Of a stretch of DNA of 64,000 nt, positions 1 through 13,262 are shown piece after piece. Made by a program: the position numbers and the translations under genes. The stretch covers positions 17,820,748 to 17,884,747 of the forward strand of contig NC_079421.1 in assembly GCF_026213295.1 (NCBI RefSeq), given 5' to 3'. Source of the DNA: Gadus chalcogrammus (taxonomy: Eukaryota; Chordata; Actinopteri; Gadiformes; Gadidae). Each line of letters opens with the position of its first letter. Position 1 is the first letter of the stretch. The notes under the pieces were generated by a model that was given only the letters and a program-made list of their open reading frames with translations, searched no databases and was not told the origin of the DNA.

Positions 1-67
1 CACACACACAGATACCCCGCTGCAGACCATGCCTCCACAGATGACCATCCCCCTCCCCAACTACAAG

Positions 68-71
<4 letters not shown>

Positions 72-154
<83 letters not shown>

Positions 155-167
155 AGACACAGACACA

Positions 168-200
<33 letters not shown>
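72..200. repeat. (CA)n microsatellite with CAGA interruptions
   Basis: Nearly pure CA repeat of about 130 bp, interrupted by one CAGA near 100 and a cluster of CAGA units at about 149-170. The His-Thr and Cys-Val open frames over it are artefacts of the dinucleotide. Confidence 0.95.
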
Positions 201-201
<1 letters not shown>

Positions 202-407
202 ACAAGCTGGCTGCCTTCCCCTGGTCCGTGACTGTCTAACCACAGGCAACAACTTCATGAATCATTAGCCCTGACCTCGCCCAGCATACCAATCACACGT
301 CCCTATAGTCTAATAGGAGAACTTGGAGGGAATGACGGTAAACGCTGTGTGTGTTTGTTTGTGCACATATGAGTGTGTATATGGATACGAGCAAGTACAT
401 GTGAGCC

Positions 408-558
<151 letters not shown>

Positions 559-721
559 AGTGCCCTCCCCAGGGACGTGTGAGAGTATTAATGGACAGCA
601 CCAGACCAATTACTGGATAAATGAAGCTGGATAGGAAATATGTCAACCTTCCGGAATGGAATGGAACTTTAGCAGAGAAAATATTGGATTGTGCAGAATA
701 CACAAAAACCTACTGGTGTTA

Positions 722-850
<129 letters not shown>

Positions 851-1430
851 TGAGTCTGAGAGTGCGGGAAAGAGCAGGAGAGAGAGAGAGAGATAAAGAG
901 GCAGAGCAAGAGAGGAGAGAGAGGAAAATGTCAGAGAACGGGAGAGAGAACGCTTTTGTGATTCTGAGCTGTATTGGGCTTAGTTGGATTCCAGCAAAAG
1001 GAAAAATCAAAACCGATTAAAAATATCGAGAGCTACTTTCCGTTTTATCTTTGCTTATTCTTCTTTCCCCTTGATAATGTTTCAGAAATACTGCCAGTCC
1101 ACTAATCACATTTTCCATCTCATTAAATTCAATTTGAATACAACAGAAAATAAATTGTAATTAAATATAACATTTGCCATGGATAACTATCAATGTCTGC
1201 GTCACCAGCGGTTATTAATTTCCCACGCAGCTTCATCTTCAAACAGCGATCCCGGGTCTAGGGGGTGTTTGTGCCGGTGTCATGGCGAGTGCCCTGGATA
1301 CAGGTAGGATCCTGCTGGCACCGCAGGTCTAACTCCCAACATGACACACGACCCAATTCCTCCCCTTTCCCCCAGGAAGGAGGAGCAATCAGCAGAGGAG
1401 CCAAAGGGCTGTGAGGGAGGCAACATGTGC

Positions 1431-1476
1431 ACGCACACACACACTAACACCTACACGCATGCATGGGCACGCATAC

Positions 1477-1528
<52 letters not shown>

Positions 1529-1933
1529 GCAGAAACACGCGCATGCATGAAGGAACACGCATAAGAACACACACAAACCCAAACACACACACACACAAAA
1601 ACGCACGCTTGCTTGAACACGCATAAGGACACCGACACACATAACACACACATGCACACAAGCAGGATACAAAGGGTTGGGAGAGAGACATGGTGCACAG
1701 ACATGCGCACACACCTGTAAATGCACGCACGTGCACGCACAAACACAGGTAAAAGGGTTGGGAGAGAGGCAAGGTGCACACACAAGCACCTATGCACAGA
1801 CACACACACACAGACACAGAAACACACGCACACACACACACACAAATACACGCACATAGAGAAACCAAAGAGTTGTGATAGAGACAGAATGAGCATACAC
1901 ACACATGCACACACACACGCACACACACACACG

Positions 1934-1982
<49 letters not shown>

Positions 1983-2010
1983 CATCCCAGAGGACAGACA
2001 CAGGAAACAC
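1431..2010. repeat. CA-rich minisatellite with a recurring non-CA core
   Basis: Degenerate CACACA/CACGCA sequence is interrupted by a recurring core, AAAGGGTTGGGAGAGAG, followed by CATGGTGCAC-like sequence. Copies are at 1671 and 1752, with a diverged copy at 1867. Spacing is 81 and then 115 bp. Alternating purine-pyrimidine (CG/CA) stretches near 1930-1975 could adopt Z-DNA, which is an inference. Confidence 0.8.
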
Positions 2011-3144
2011 AATCATCTACAGCCCCGTGGGCTAAATATAAACTCAGTGCCATTACAGTCGTTGACTACGGTCTCTTTTAAGTTTCACTAGCATGCCCTG
2101 GTGGCACTGATGGCATCCCTGGCTCCTTCAGCCCGGTGCCCGCATCCGAGCAGAGGAGACTTCCTCCAATGACACAAATAAACCTTCCTCGCCGCCACAC
2201 GTCAACATCGCTGCCCACCCGTTGTACCTCTCTGGGGCTCCTCAGGACATTTAGGAGGAGGTGTTAGCGTCTGAGTCCAACGCGATAAAGAGATAGAGAG
2301 AGAGTCGTGATGAAGGCATCAACCGAACTGAGATAGAGAGAGAGTTGAGTCTTCTTAAATGATGGCGGTTTTCTCTGCCTTCCCACAGGCACATGTCAAC
2401 CTGATTCCGATATTTTAAAACATGTGTCAAACGTGATAAAAAAGGAGCATGAATGTTTTATCATCACAGACGTTGTGAGATACTGCCCTTGAATGGCAAT
2501 TGGACTCGGGATGAACCTTCTGATAGCAACAAGCTTTCCTGTAACTCAATGAAGTATCATAGTTGTTCTTTGAGTTGTTTTTCCCCCAATATATATGATT
2601 TCAAAACAAAAGGTCTTAATTAACAAACCCACACCAAATAACAACATACTGGATCCAGCAGTCTGAACATAATTTATCTTTTCACACTGTGGAAAGAGTC
2701 CGCAACTGTGTTTCGTTGCATAACAATTTGCGTACATAATTAGTTTTTTTTTAAATACACACATTACATTTGGGATTGTGAAAACAGCAGGTGTCCAACA
2801 CAAAACATGATCCGGCTAGCAGAATAAAAAGCCAGAAAAATGAAGATGAGATGAAAGGAGGGACCAATAGAGAGGGAGAGAGAGAGATGAGGGATGAACA
2901 GAGATGAGAGGTCACAGTCTTGGAGAAAGCAGACTGACAGATATGGAAATTAAGTCAAGAAAGGGAAGGGTGAAAGATAAAGAGAGATGGGAAACTCTCT
3001 CTTCTCCATCTCTCCCTCCTTTGTGTTTAGCCTTTGAGAGAGAGGAAAACAAAGAAAGCCAGCTAATAAAACATTTATTATTCCAGGATTAATGCCTCTG
3101 ACATTAGAAGCCTAAAAGTAGGGAGGGGCAGATCATGAAACACA

Positions 3145-3300
3145 GACAAAGAGAGAGACAGAGACAGAGACAGAGACAGAGACAGAGACAGAGACAGAGA
3201 CAGAGACAGAGAGAGAGAGAGACAATGAGACAGAGAGACAGAAAGAGAGGGACTAACAGAGAAAGAGACAGAGACAGAGACGGAGAGAGAGAGAGAGAGA
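3145..3300. repeat. (CAGAGA)n / (GA)n purine-rich repeat
   Basis: Tandem CAGAGA hexamers run from about 3157 to 3210, flanked by GAGA and further CAGA units. It is almost all purine plus a regular C on the plus strand. Confidence 0.9.
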
Positions 3301-3889
3301 TTGGAGTCATCTGGAGTCATTGAGGTCTGATTGAAAGACAAGATTGCAGAAAGATGAGTCGGATGAAGTCGATATGTTTCCTCTGAGTTTAGAAATGAAA
3401 AATGACTTTTAGGATAAAGAACAAACTTTGTTGAAGAGATACAGGAGGGGATTGGCTGAAAAATGGGTATGAGCAGTAGGCGCAGATGACTCATTATTAC
3501 ATGCTCTTTCTGTGATCTTTACACTCAGCTCAGATCTCTTTGAGGGGCTTAGAAACACCCTTCGGAATAGATTAAATAGATTAAAATAAAGAGTATATTG
3601 GGCATCCCTGGTGCTGTAATTAGGAAAAATTAACCAAAACATTGTTTTTAAACGAGAGTAAAAAACCTTGAGGAACAAATTAACAAATTACTCACATTAA
3701 CATTTGTAAATAGCCTCATCAATTCAGAAAGTGATACTTATTTTTTTAATTAGTTCATTATAAAGTCACAAAAGGGTTAATATTAATATTTCAATAAAAC
3801 AAGCGGGATTTATCTACAAAGTCAGCGATCCATTTATTCCCTTCTCCCAGTTATTCCTGGAAAGGCTCTGGGCTGGGGCGGGGGGTGTG

Positions 3890-3932
3890 GAGTGTGTGTG
3901 TGTGGGGGGGGGGGGGGGGGGGGGGGGGGGGG
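3890..3932. repeat. (GT)n then 29-base poly-G
   Basis: A short GT repeat runs into an uninterrupted run of 29 G at 3904-3932. The poly-Gly reading frame over it is an artefact. Homopolymer length in such runs is also error-prone in assemblies. Confidence 0.95.
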
Positions 3933-6768
3933 TCCCAGTGGTCCGTCCCAGGGAAGGGCAACAACCCTGAACGTCACTAAACTCATTACCGGGTCATACA
4001 AACTAAGGATTGATTTACGGTCTACATGTATTCAGAGGACAAACAGGACAAAACCAGCGGCGAAAAAAAAAAGTCTCCAACCAGGTAGCATCCACTGCAA
4101 CACCGCCATGCAGCTAGTTGGCTAAGCTAGATAAACAAGCATTGTGAGTGTGGCTCTCAAGTGGACGTGTACACAAATTACACAAAGAATGAATTTGTAT
4201 CCACATTTGAACTTTCGGTGCGAGTCTAGACGAACGCATCCGGAAAATGTGGATCTATTCAACGTTATTTTTAGGATTATCGTGCATATTTATTTATTAT
4301 TTTAAGCTATGCTCGAGGGTACAAGTGCAAATATTTGTACACATTTATACAGAAAGGTTCTGTTGATTCAATTTTTGTAAAGCGGCAAACATCTCATACC
4401 CTGCCCTTTCAATAAATGTGTGAGTCTGTGTGAGAGCGAAAAACTGGGGAAAAAACATTAGACATTAGAGGATGATTTCTAGTTAAGGAGACAGGAGGAC
4501 AGGCAGACATTTAAAGCGGAAAATTCTTATTAAACATGAAGATCAAGATCAGACAGCGAGGACCATCACCCAAATCTGTCATAACATTAGTAACAAGCAA
4601 GCCTCAACCACTTCAAGTTAAAAGCGTACTGTCCAAAACCAATACATTTTACATCGTGCAAACAGTTTTAAAACACAATGTGCCCGACAGGCATCTTGTC
4701 CCAACACGCACGTATGTGACACGTATAGAATCGTACACTGTGGATGTCACACAGTCAGCTGACCTCTAAAACACGTCAGGTCCCGTGTCGTGCCATCATT
4801 CCTCATCTTCTCTCGTCTGAACGTATGTTCCTGGAGCAGCAATGAGAAGCTGTAGGATGGGAGAACGCCAGCAGGAGCCGACTAAGGGCTGTAGGAGAGT
4901 GATGTAATGGTTCGCAGAGGTCTGACAATCATCTCAAATTAAGTCGACCACTGGCATTTCAGGCTCCCTCAGTCCCTGGTATATTTCAGCGTGCCTGTGG
5001 CAGAGATGTACTGGAACACCTTGCACATAGCAAGAGACATGTCACATATAGGCATACATGCCATATAGGTGACATTGACGGTGTCTAATAATGCTGTAGG
5101 GATGTTTCAGTCCCTGGTGAGCTGCACAGGGCATCGGAATACACATCAGCTTGCTGCTAGCTTTTCAAAGGTTATACATTTCAAAGGTTACTATGAAGTC
5201 TTGAGATGAATGGGCTTTTATTTATCAGGAAACTTAAACAATTTATGCCATGAATCAGTATGAACATAAATTATGCGGCCAGAAAATGAACTATATAATT
5301 TGACATACAGACAGATCGGCATGTCTATAGGGATCAATGCTTTTAACAAGACAGCGTGTTTATAAATCATATGAATCAAACATTGCAAGCCCATTTTTAT
5401 TTATTTAGTCCTTTATCTCAATGGATGGCTAGTACAATCAATCCTTCTCTTCATTTTGAAGATATGCCTCACACTTCTCCTGGAACCGCATACTACATCT
5501 AGAGACAGTGTCACACTCCCAGCCTTAGCAATAACCATAATGAGGAAAAGCAATTATATGGCACAAACTAAAACAAAAACGATAGATTAGGGTTTAGGGT
5601 CCAGGTTTCAAAGATCTGGTGTATACTCCTCATCCCGAAACTTGTACTGCATAATCAACTGTATAGCCTTCAGAAAACGACGTATGATCTAATATAATGG
5701 ATGACCAGAAATATATATTTTCATATAGCTACATGAATAGAAAAACAAAACATGAATCATTTATGACAATGATAATGATGATAAATAACTAGTCAAGCCA
5801 TTGTCATCACAGTGCTGACAACAAAACAATGGGGTGAGACCTGAGTACATCACTCCCTGCATCATAGTCCTCAAATGGGGTCAGGGAAAGTGAAGCCAGT
5901 GGGAAAGGGAGAAGTCTTAGTGAGGGCCAGGAGAGAGATAGAGAGCCAGATGTCCCCAGGATGGTTAGGATGTACGACAGCGATATTTCTGGCCTTAAAT
6001 TAAGTGCAGTTTCAGCAGATTTCCTATTGAGTGTCTTCGGAAAGGACTTAGGAGTCAGTAAACAAGAAGTGTGTCAAAACCAAACGAGGCTCTGAACACA
6101 CCGAGGAACACAACAGAAAGATACACACACTGCTGTGGACATCGCTACAGACCTGTTGCTCTTCTGAACACCAGCTCATCTGTCTTGCTGTCTGCGCTTA
6201 AGGTCATTTGGCGTTCATTGGGATTCTCCCCAGTGTAGGAGAAGCTGCAACATAATTCTCATTTGCTTTTCGTATCCACTTTTATGTTATAATGATGAAT
6301 AAACACCTCCCTGGACTGAGACATTACATAACATGGGGAGAACAATATTACACCAACAAGGGTGTTCAACTCCCAAACCAAACGCAACTGTGTTCCATCC
6401 CATATTTCCACACACTTGTACGACTCCCACACCAAAGATGACCCAAATCTAGAATGAGTGAAGGGTCGATTCGGATCCCAGCGCCTGCTGAGTGGCTGAG
6501 TAACACATTGTGCTGAATTAGGATGCCAGGCTCATCCTCTTTTTGATATCCCAGATGCCGAAGTGTGCGAGTGTTTGTCCTTCATGTGAAGCACACGAGA
6601 AGCTGTGTGTGGTGAGGCTGCCGTGTGCATTATCATATGCAGAAGTGACAGACTGGCGTCAACGTGTGACAGCTCTGAGCCGAAGCCCACGCTGCCAACA
6701 GTTCAGGTCGCATCAGGAGCTGCTCTCAACAACCTGTCTACGCGACACACCCCCAGGGAGGTCTGTGA

Positions 6769-6926
<158 letters not shown>

Positions 6927-7094
6927 TACAGACACACACACATACAGATAAATGTGCACAAACACACAATGCATGCATACAAACAAACACAAGGTTGTGC
7001 ACATACATGAACCACCCCTACCCCCTACAAACACACACCCCTGAATACAGAACAACATATTCAAACACACAATTAAACCCACATCCTGAACATG

Positions 7095-7242
<148 letters not shown>

Positions 7243-7533
7243 CTTAACAGTGTGTTGTTCCTGCTAGTACTGTCACACAGGCTGCAGTGCATGGCGGTAG
7301 GTCCCAGAAGCCCGTTTGAATGTCACCGTTTATGCTGGAGACGGCGTGGGGGCCCCGGGGAGCTGCACTGGAGTAGTTGTCTGGGTCTGGAGCAGGCAGG
7401 CGGGCTTAACCCCCCCCCCCCCCGGCTGCCCCTGATACCACGACACGGCCGAGCCCCGGTGCAGAATTACAGCTATCAGGTGAGCCCTCGCCATCGGGAG
7501 CAGGGAGCAGGGGAGGGGGGCAGGGGAGCAACC

Positions 7534-7571
7534 ACACACACACACACACACGGGTTCACAATCACACACAA

Positions 7572-7639
<68 letters not shown>

Positions 7640-7645
7640 TCACAA

Positions 7646-7701
<56 letters not shown>

Positions 7702-7714
7702 GTTCACAATCACA

Positions 7715-7778
<64 letters not shown>

Positions 7779-7789
7779 TGGGTTCACAA

Positions 7790-7851
<62 letters not shown>

Positions 7852-7857
7852 TCACAA

Positions 7858-7917
<60 letters not shown>

Positions 7918-7925
7918 GTTCACAA

Positions 7926-7991
<66 letters not shown>

Positions 7992-8020
7992 TCACAATCA
8001 CACTCACACACAGGTACACA
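7534..8020. repeat. Higher-order repeat: CA blocks separated by GGTTCACAATC
   Basis: Seven CA blocks are separated by near-identical connectors reading GGTTCACAATC, with an eighth diverged connector (GGTACACAATC). Connectors start near 7551, 7637, 7700, 7780, 7849, 7916 and 7988, so units are about 63-86 bp. The unit therefore expanded as CA block plus connector rather than as single dinucleotides. The long open frame across it has no protein character beyond the repeat. Confidence 0.9.
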
Positions 8021-9005
8021 ATCGCCAACATATACGCCCAAACAGACCAACAGAAACAGACATAGAAACACACACACACACAATCAAAGACACACAGAGG
8101 GACACACATAAAAGCATACACACGTAGACATATATATATATAGTGTGCATTATACTTCATATTATTGTACTCTGTGGGGGGGAAAAACATGATCCTGAGT
8201 CCATTCCTCGGGTGTGCTTCAAGAAGTCCAATGCTAACCTCCACATTGACATACATATCGTACCTTTCCCATTCTACAGCTGAACGCGCACAGAAGCAAT
8301 TCAGGTTAAGTGATTGGGCCAAGGACAGAATACCATAATGGCACAAATGGGAATTCATGTAACCACCTTCAGATTTTTGCATGAAAAGGTTGATTTAAAT
8401 ATAAACTTCCTTCTTTGGCACGCTTTTTTATCGGAAGGTCAATTGCAAAATTTAGTCGAAATACTGATGCAGTGAGTATGAGGACGGGAATATGGGAAAA
8501 ATGAATAAATTAAGTTAAGAGATGTTATGTTCTTTTTTTAAAGCACACAATTTAAAACAAGGTCAAAGTTTGACCAAAAGACAAGAAAAAATGACCTACA
8601 ATAATCACTCACCTTCTCATAATGTGGTATGCAAATGATATGCAAATAATGTCCAAATTCGGATAAGTTAATGTTTGCTTGAGGTCAATCGAGGTAGGCA
8701 AGCAGGATTAAGTAAATTCAACTGAGTAAAGTCAAGTAAAATGAAGTCAAACCTAACTATATCTACCCCATCGCAACACCTGTGGGTTTACCAATCGCAC
8801 TTTCATAGTTTGACATATCCTCCATCGCATTGACACAGGAGACATCAAAGGAGAGATTTAAAAAAGAAATAGGCCACGAAAAAGCCCGTCCACCAGTGGG
8901 AAGGGAAATGTCTGCAGTTTGAAGTCTCTCTCCCCGCGTGCTAATAACGGATAAAATATTCACACGAGATGAGTGCAACTACCCAGCATCCCTCCTGGCC
9001 GACCA

Positions 9006-9034
9006 CCCCCCCCCCCCCCCCTGCCCCCCCCCCC
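9006..9034. repeat. Poly-C run
   Basis: Sixteen C at 9006-9021, then TG, then a second run of about 11 C to 9034. Confidence 0.9.
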
Positions 9035-9554
9035 GAACCTATGATCACACAAATAAACGCGCCATCCCTGCCCCTCGCCTCTTCACTGTCAGCCCCCATC
9101 ACTCCAGCGTCTCTCACAGGCCTCCCGCCACCACACTCTTCACCGCGCCGGCTGGATGTCGGAGGAAGGTGACGGCGCTGGCTGGGTGTCTACGCGGGCC
9201 TGCGTCCGAGCGGGAGGCAGCAGGGGACCACGCTCTCGTCTGGGCCCTGAGTGGAGAGCGGGGTGGTGTAATTATTTTTCCCCTGGCTTTGATCCTGAGA
9301 GCGGGCTGTGTTCTAGACACCTGTTGGCCCCTGGCTCCATGGGTGATGCACGGCAATTAAAGGCTGCAGAGCCGCGGGAGAAAGGCAGACCGGACTGGTG
9401 GAGAGAGAGCACTATCAGTCCAGCCCGCCGAATGGCCTGGACTCTCTCTCCCCCCTGGCTCTCTGCACACTCCCTCGCTCGCTTCCTTTATGAGCCGTGT
9501 AGCACAGGTGTTGACAGGCACAGGCACCCACACACATATATAAATAAAAATGCA

Positions 9555-9775
<221 letters not shown>

Positions 9776-10379
9776 GCATGCACTTATGCCTTTATACAAC
9801 AAAGAAATTTACAATTTTCAAAGATGAAACAACTTATCTTGAATACTATAATCTTCTGAATGAAGCCATGGGGAGCATAATCTGAGAGGTACAGATACAA
9901 ATAACTTAATTTGTCACACCTCCTTCTCAACCATCCAAGTTCTGCAAAGATACTACTGTTGGCAGGCTGGGCAGGAACAATGAAGAGGAAAGGTATTTGT
10001 ACGGTAGAACCGCCAGCAAAGAATATTGATTAGGGTTTTTAAAAGATTCACCTCATTCTTTATTGTTGAGTTATTTTGCTTGCCACACAACTACCAACAT
10101 CCTCACATTCGACCTCTAAGGTTTTTGTCCAAAGAAAGTGTGTCAATCTCGGAGTGACCATGTTTCTGTGTGATTTCAGGGGTAGAATTGCAGGAATTGT
10201 GGTGGATTAAAAGGCATGGTTGTAAAGAGCTAACGAAGGCAGCACAGATGAGCTGTGGTCACGGCCGCTGTAGCTCCGAGTCCGGAGACGCACTGCGCTC
10301 AACTTTAGTGCGGTCACGAATAACAACAGCAAATTAACAAAAACCGAAAAGGCCGACGCACAAAGATGTACACAAAGAC

Positions 10380-10610
10380 ACGCACAACACGTGAACAGGT
10401 TAACGCATTCAGACGCACAAACACGCTCTCCTCGCTGTCACAAACACACACAACCACATACACACACTCTCGACGCAGGTATGGATACACACAGACACAC
10501 ACATGCAACCTTTCTCTAGGCAGTTACACACACACACACATAGACACGTGCACAAACACACACGTGCACACACACATACATACACACGCACACACACACA
10601 CACATCTTCA
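10380..10610. repeat. Degenerate CA-rich tract
   Basis: Loosely periodic CACACA with CGCA, CATA and CACGTGCA variants. Two CACGTGCAC motifs lie near 10546 and 10562. It is old and diverged compared with the pure CA tracts nearby. Confidence 0.8.
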
Positions 10611-10937
10611 CCTACAACAGTATTAAGAGCCGAGAAAAGGCTTTCACAGAGAAGACCGGGATCCCAGTGATCCTGGAGCTTTAGAGAAGCCGCTTAGAGA
10701 GGAACCATGAAGGCACCGTCACTCACTGCACTACCTCACAGCTGGGGGCAAAGTGACCCCCAGTATGCCTGTGTGTGTGTGTGGGGGGGTGTGCGTGTGC
10801 GCGCTCGCGTGTGTGTGTATGTGTGTGTGTTTATGTAGGTATATGTGGACCTGAAGGACTTCAAAGTCATGTTTGGTTTGCCCAGCAACTGCGGTGAGGG
10901 CAGAAATGTAGGAATACACATGGGAATGCACACTGTT

Positions 10938-10976
<39 letters not shown>
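10938..10976. repeat. (ATC)n trinucleotide repeat
   Basis: About 12 tandem ATC/CAT units, with a shorter second block near 10990-11010. Confidence 0.95.
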
Positions 10977-10977
<1 letters not shown>

Positions 10978-11229
10978 ACCTCACCTCTATCATCATCATC
11001 ATTATCATCACAAGCATGGTTTTGTGAGCTGCAAGCGTAGCCACAGTGGACTGCAGCCAGGCCACCGTATTGGCCAACCAAGTCTTAATTGCCTGTTGGG
11101 AGCATTTTCCCTTGCCAGGATAATGTATTTTTTATGAGGCGGAACCATTTCTATAAAGCCCCAAAACACCTGGGATACATTTATGGTGCGCATCCACGAG
11201 GGCCTCTGGAGACTCGGGCTGCAGTCTTA

Positions 11230-11820
11230 TGGCGTATATCCACCGGAGGGTGCGGGTTGGTTCAGTCTGCAAAGGTGTGGCACGGGTCGCGTTTCCACCG
11301 CCAAAAGTGGGCGTGATTCGAACTGAGTACTCGTCTTGCAGTACTTCTCCGTTGGGGTACTGCCACGCCTGAAAGGGTGCCGGCAAGTTCAAGCTACACA
11401 CGCTGTCCTTTGATTGGTCGACAGAATCGCACTTCCACGCGACAGGGGAAAATAACAAACAAACACATTACCCGTGAGGTATTTCTGGACGACGGCGAAA
11501 GCTTCGTTTATTGAAGAAAATGTTGCACAAAAGTTTGCCATCCTTCAGGGACATCCTATATTGTAGCTCTTTGTTCATTGTGCACGTTCTTCTTTTTTCC
11601 TTGGATTCATTAGCAGGCTGCACTGTGTCGGGCTGCTATGAGATCACGATGCTTACATAGCTGCCGCGACTATCGCCATACGGCTTAAACCCCGCCCTCC
11701 CATAATGGTACTGTCGGCAGTGGAAATGCGAGCCATAACTGAGCTGGGCTATAACTGCACCCTCACTACTGGGCTGAGGCGTGCTGGGTCCGAAGCGTAC
11801 ACGCCGGTGGAAAAGCGCCA
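11230..11820. mobile_element. TTA-flanked inverted-repeat MITE, copy 1
   Basis: This 591-bp element has ends that are inverted copies of each other. The left end begins TGGCGTATATCCACCGG, and the right end read in reverse begins TGGCGCTTTTCCACCGG. It is flanked on both sides by TTA (11227-11229 and 11821-11823). It is colinear over its whole length with the element at 43279-43883, sharing the internal TCCGTTGGGGTACTG and GATTGGTCGACAGAATCG blocks. No intact transposase is present. The TTA target duplication and inverted ends fit a non-autonomous PIF/Harbinger-type element. The superfamily is an inference; the element itself is clear from the two copies. Confidence 0.85.
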
Positions 11821-12008
11821 TTATAGTCTTCTTTGCTTAGAAAGTTACCACACGGAGTGAAACGACCCGGCCGGGAGTATCTAAAAGGCAGCCATGATAA
11901 GAGCTGTTTGAGTTCTCCAAATGCTAAGGGAAGGCAATTCAATGATTCCTTTCTTATCTCCTTTAGCACAGAATACACTGGACCGTCTTTCAAGAAAGTA
12001 AGGAGATA

Positions 12009-12699
12009 ATGCCATCCCACAATTCCTGTCGGCAGCAGCATTTAAAGTCACGCTCCATTGGACGGATCACGAAAAACACTCAACATTGCCAAAACTCCTT
12101 TTCCTACAGTCCTTCTCCTGGCCACGAGAATACAGGTAACCTGGTTTGGCAAGTCTACCATGGCTATTCGGTCAAGAGTGGAAAGAAATCCGGTGTTCAA
12201 TCTCGTATTAAGGAGGTGGCAAGGCAGGCCTTTTATGTCCACTGTAATGCTCATATCCTTAATGTGTTTCTTGTTGACACAGTCAAAGTAGCTCCACAAG
12301 CTGATTGCTTCTTTACATTTTTGCAGAGACTCAATGTATTTATGTCTGCGACTTATGTTAACACCAAGTGGCTTAACGCACAGAAATAAATGTGTGACAC
12401 AGCACCCGGAGAGCTTCAAAGGTTAAGTGAAACAAGGGGAACTCGAGGAAATAGCTTCAGGGAAAAGAGCGGACTTTTGGTGAAGTGCACTGAGGTTTTT
12501 GATGATGCAAGTTGACTCTGATATTCTCCATCTCTTGAGTTTAGATTCAGCTGTGGTTGAAGCCCTTGTGAAACGTTTTCATGATGAAAGGGATGAATCC
12601 ACCTTCGAAGGACTCCGAAAAGACGTCTTAAACACTGCTGAACAATGCAATGTTGAGACAGAACCTACTCCGAATGGAAAAACTAAACGGATTGACTAG
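12009..12699 (+). pseudogene. Decayed hAT-type (ZMYM1-like) transposase fragment
   Basis: The plus strand encodes a stretch reading SVKSGKKSGVQSRIKE, then FYVHCNAHILNVFLVDTVK, then an LQRLNVFMSATYV segment. This is the order found in the catalytic region of hAT-family transposases of the ZMYM1/DUF4371 type, where SGxxSGVQ and YVHCxAHxLNLVLVD are typical. After a stop near 12387, another frame gives GELQRLSETRG, matching the family's ELQRLSDTRW. A further open piece (LHLLSLDSAVVEALVKRF) starts near 12520. The frameshifts, stops and missing N- and C-termini mark it as a dead partial copy. Family assignment rests on remembered motifs. Confidence 0.7.
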
Positions 12700-13212
12700 A
12701 TGGACATTGTGAAACAGCCCCATTAGGGGAGTGTTCTAAAAATCTGGTAGCACTTTAAATGGAATAAGATAATCAACAAAGCGTAAGATGATGGTAAACA
12801 AAATATTACAAAGTTTGTATTCATGCTTTGATATCTTAATAATACTTGATAATGTGGTAATTCGTGTTTAGTTCAGGTACTTTAAAATCATGAGTTAATT
12901 ATTTTTTAGGAGCTCAACTAAAGTGAGGAATATGCATGCCTTAGTACTTATATAACTACTCCTTGTGACTACTGCTATGGTACTTGAAGTCTTTCTATTT
13001 CAATTCCATATAAATTCCATATTATTTGTTCTATTCAACCAGTGCCTGTGTTGTATGTGCCTAACATTGCCCATTATATTGCAGTTAGATGGATTTTTAT
13101 GTTCACATAATAGTGATTTCTTTCCCACCACAAAATTCCTACCCTATGATTGTAAATTGCTTGGCTCAACCACTGCCCTCATCTCCATCTCCATCTCCAT
13201 CATCAACATCAC

Positions 13213-13262
13213 CATCATCATCATCATCATCATCATCATAACCACCACCCTCATCATCATCA
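13213..13262. repeat. (ATC)n trinucleotide repeat
   Basis: CATCAT units, interrupted by ATAACCACCACC near 13238-13249. It resembles the ATC tract near 10.94 kb. Confidence 0.9.

Noticed and set aside
7534..8020. CRISPR-like regularly spaced repeats
   Set aside because: The 'spacers' are all CA repeat of variable length, the connectors are only about 11 bp, and the genome is a vertebrate.
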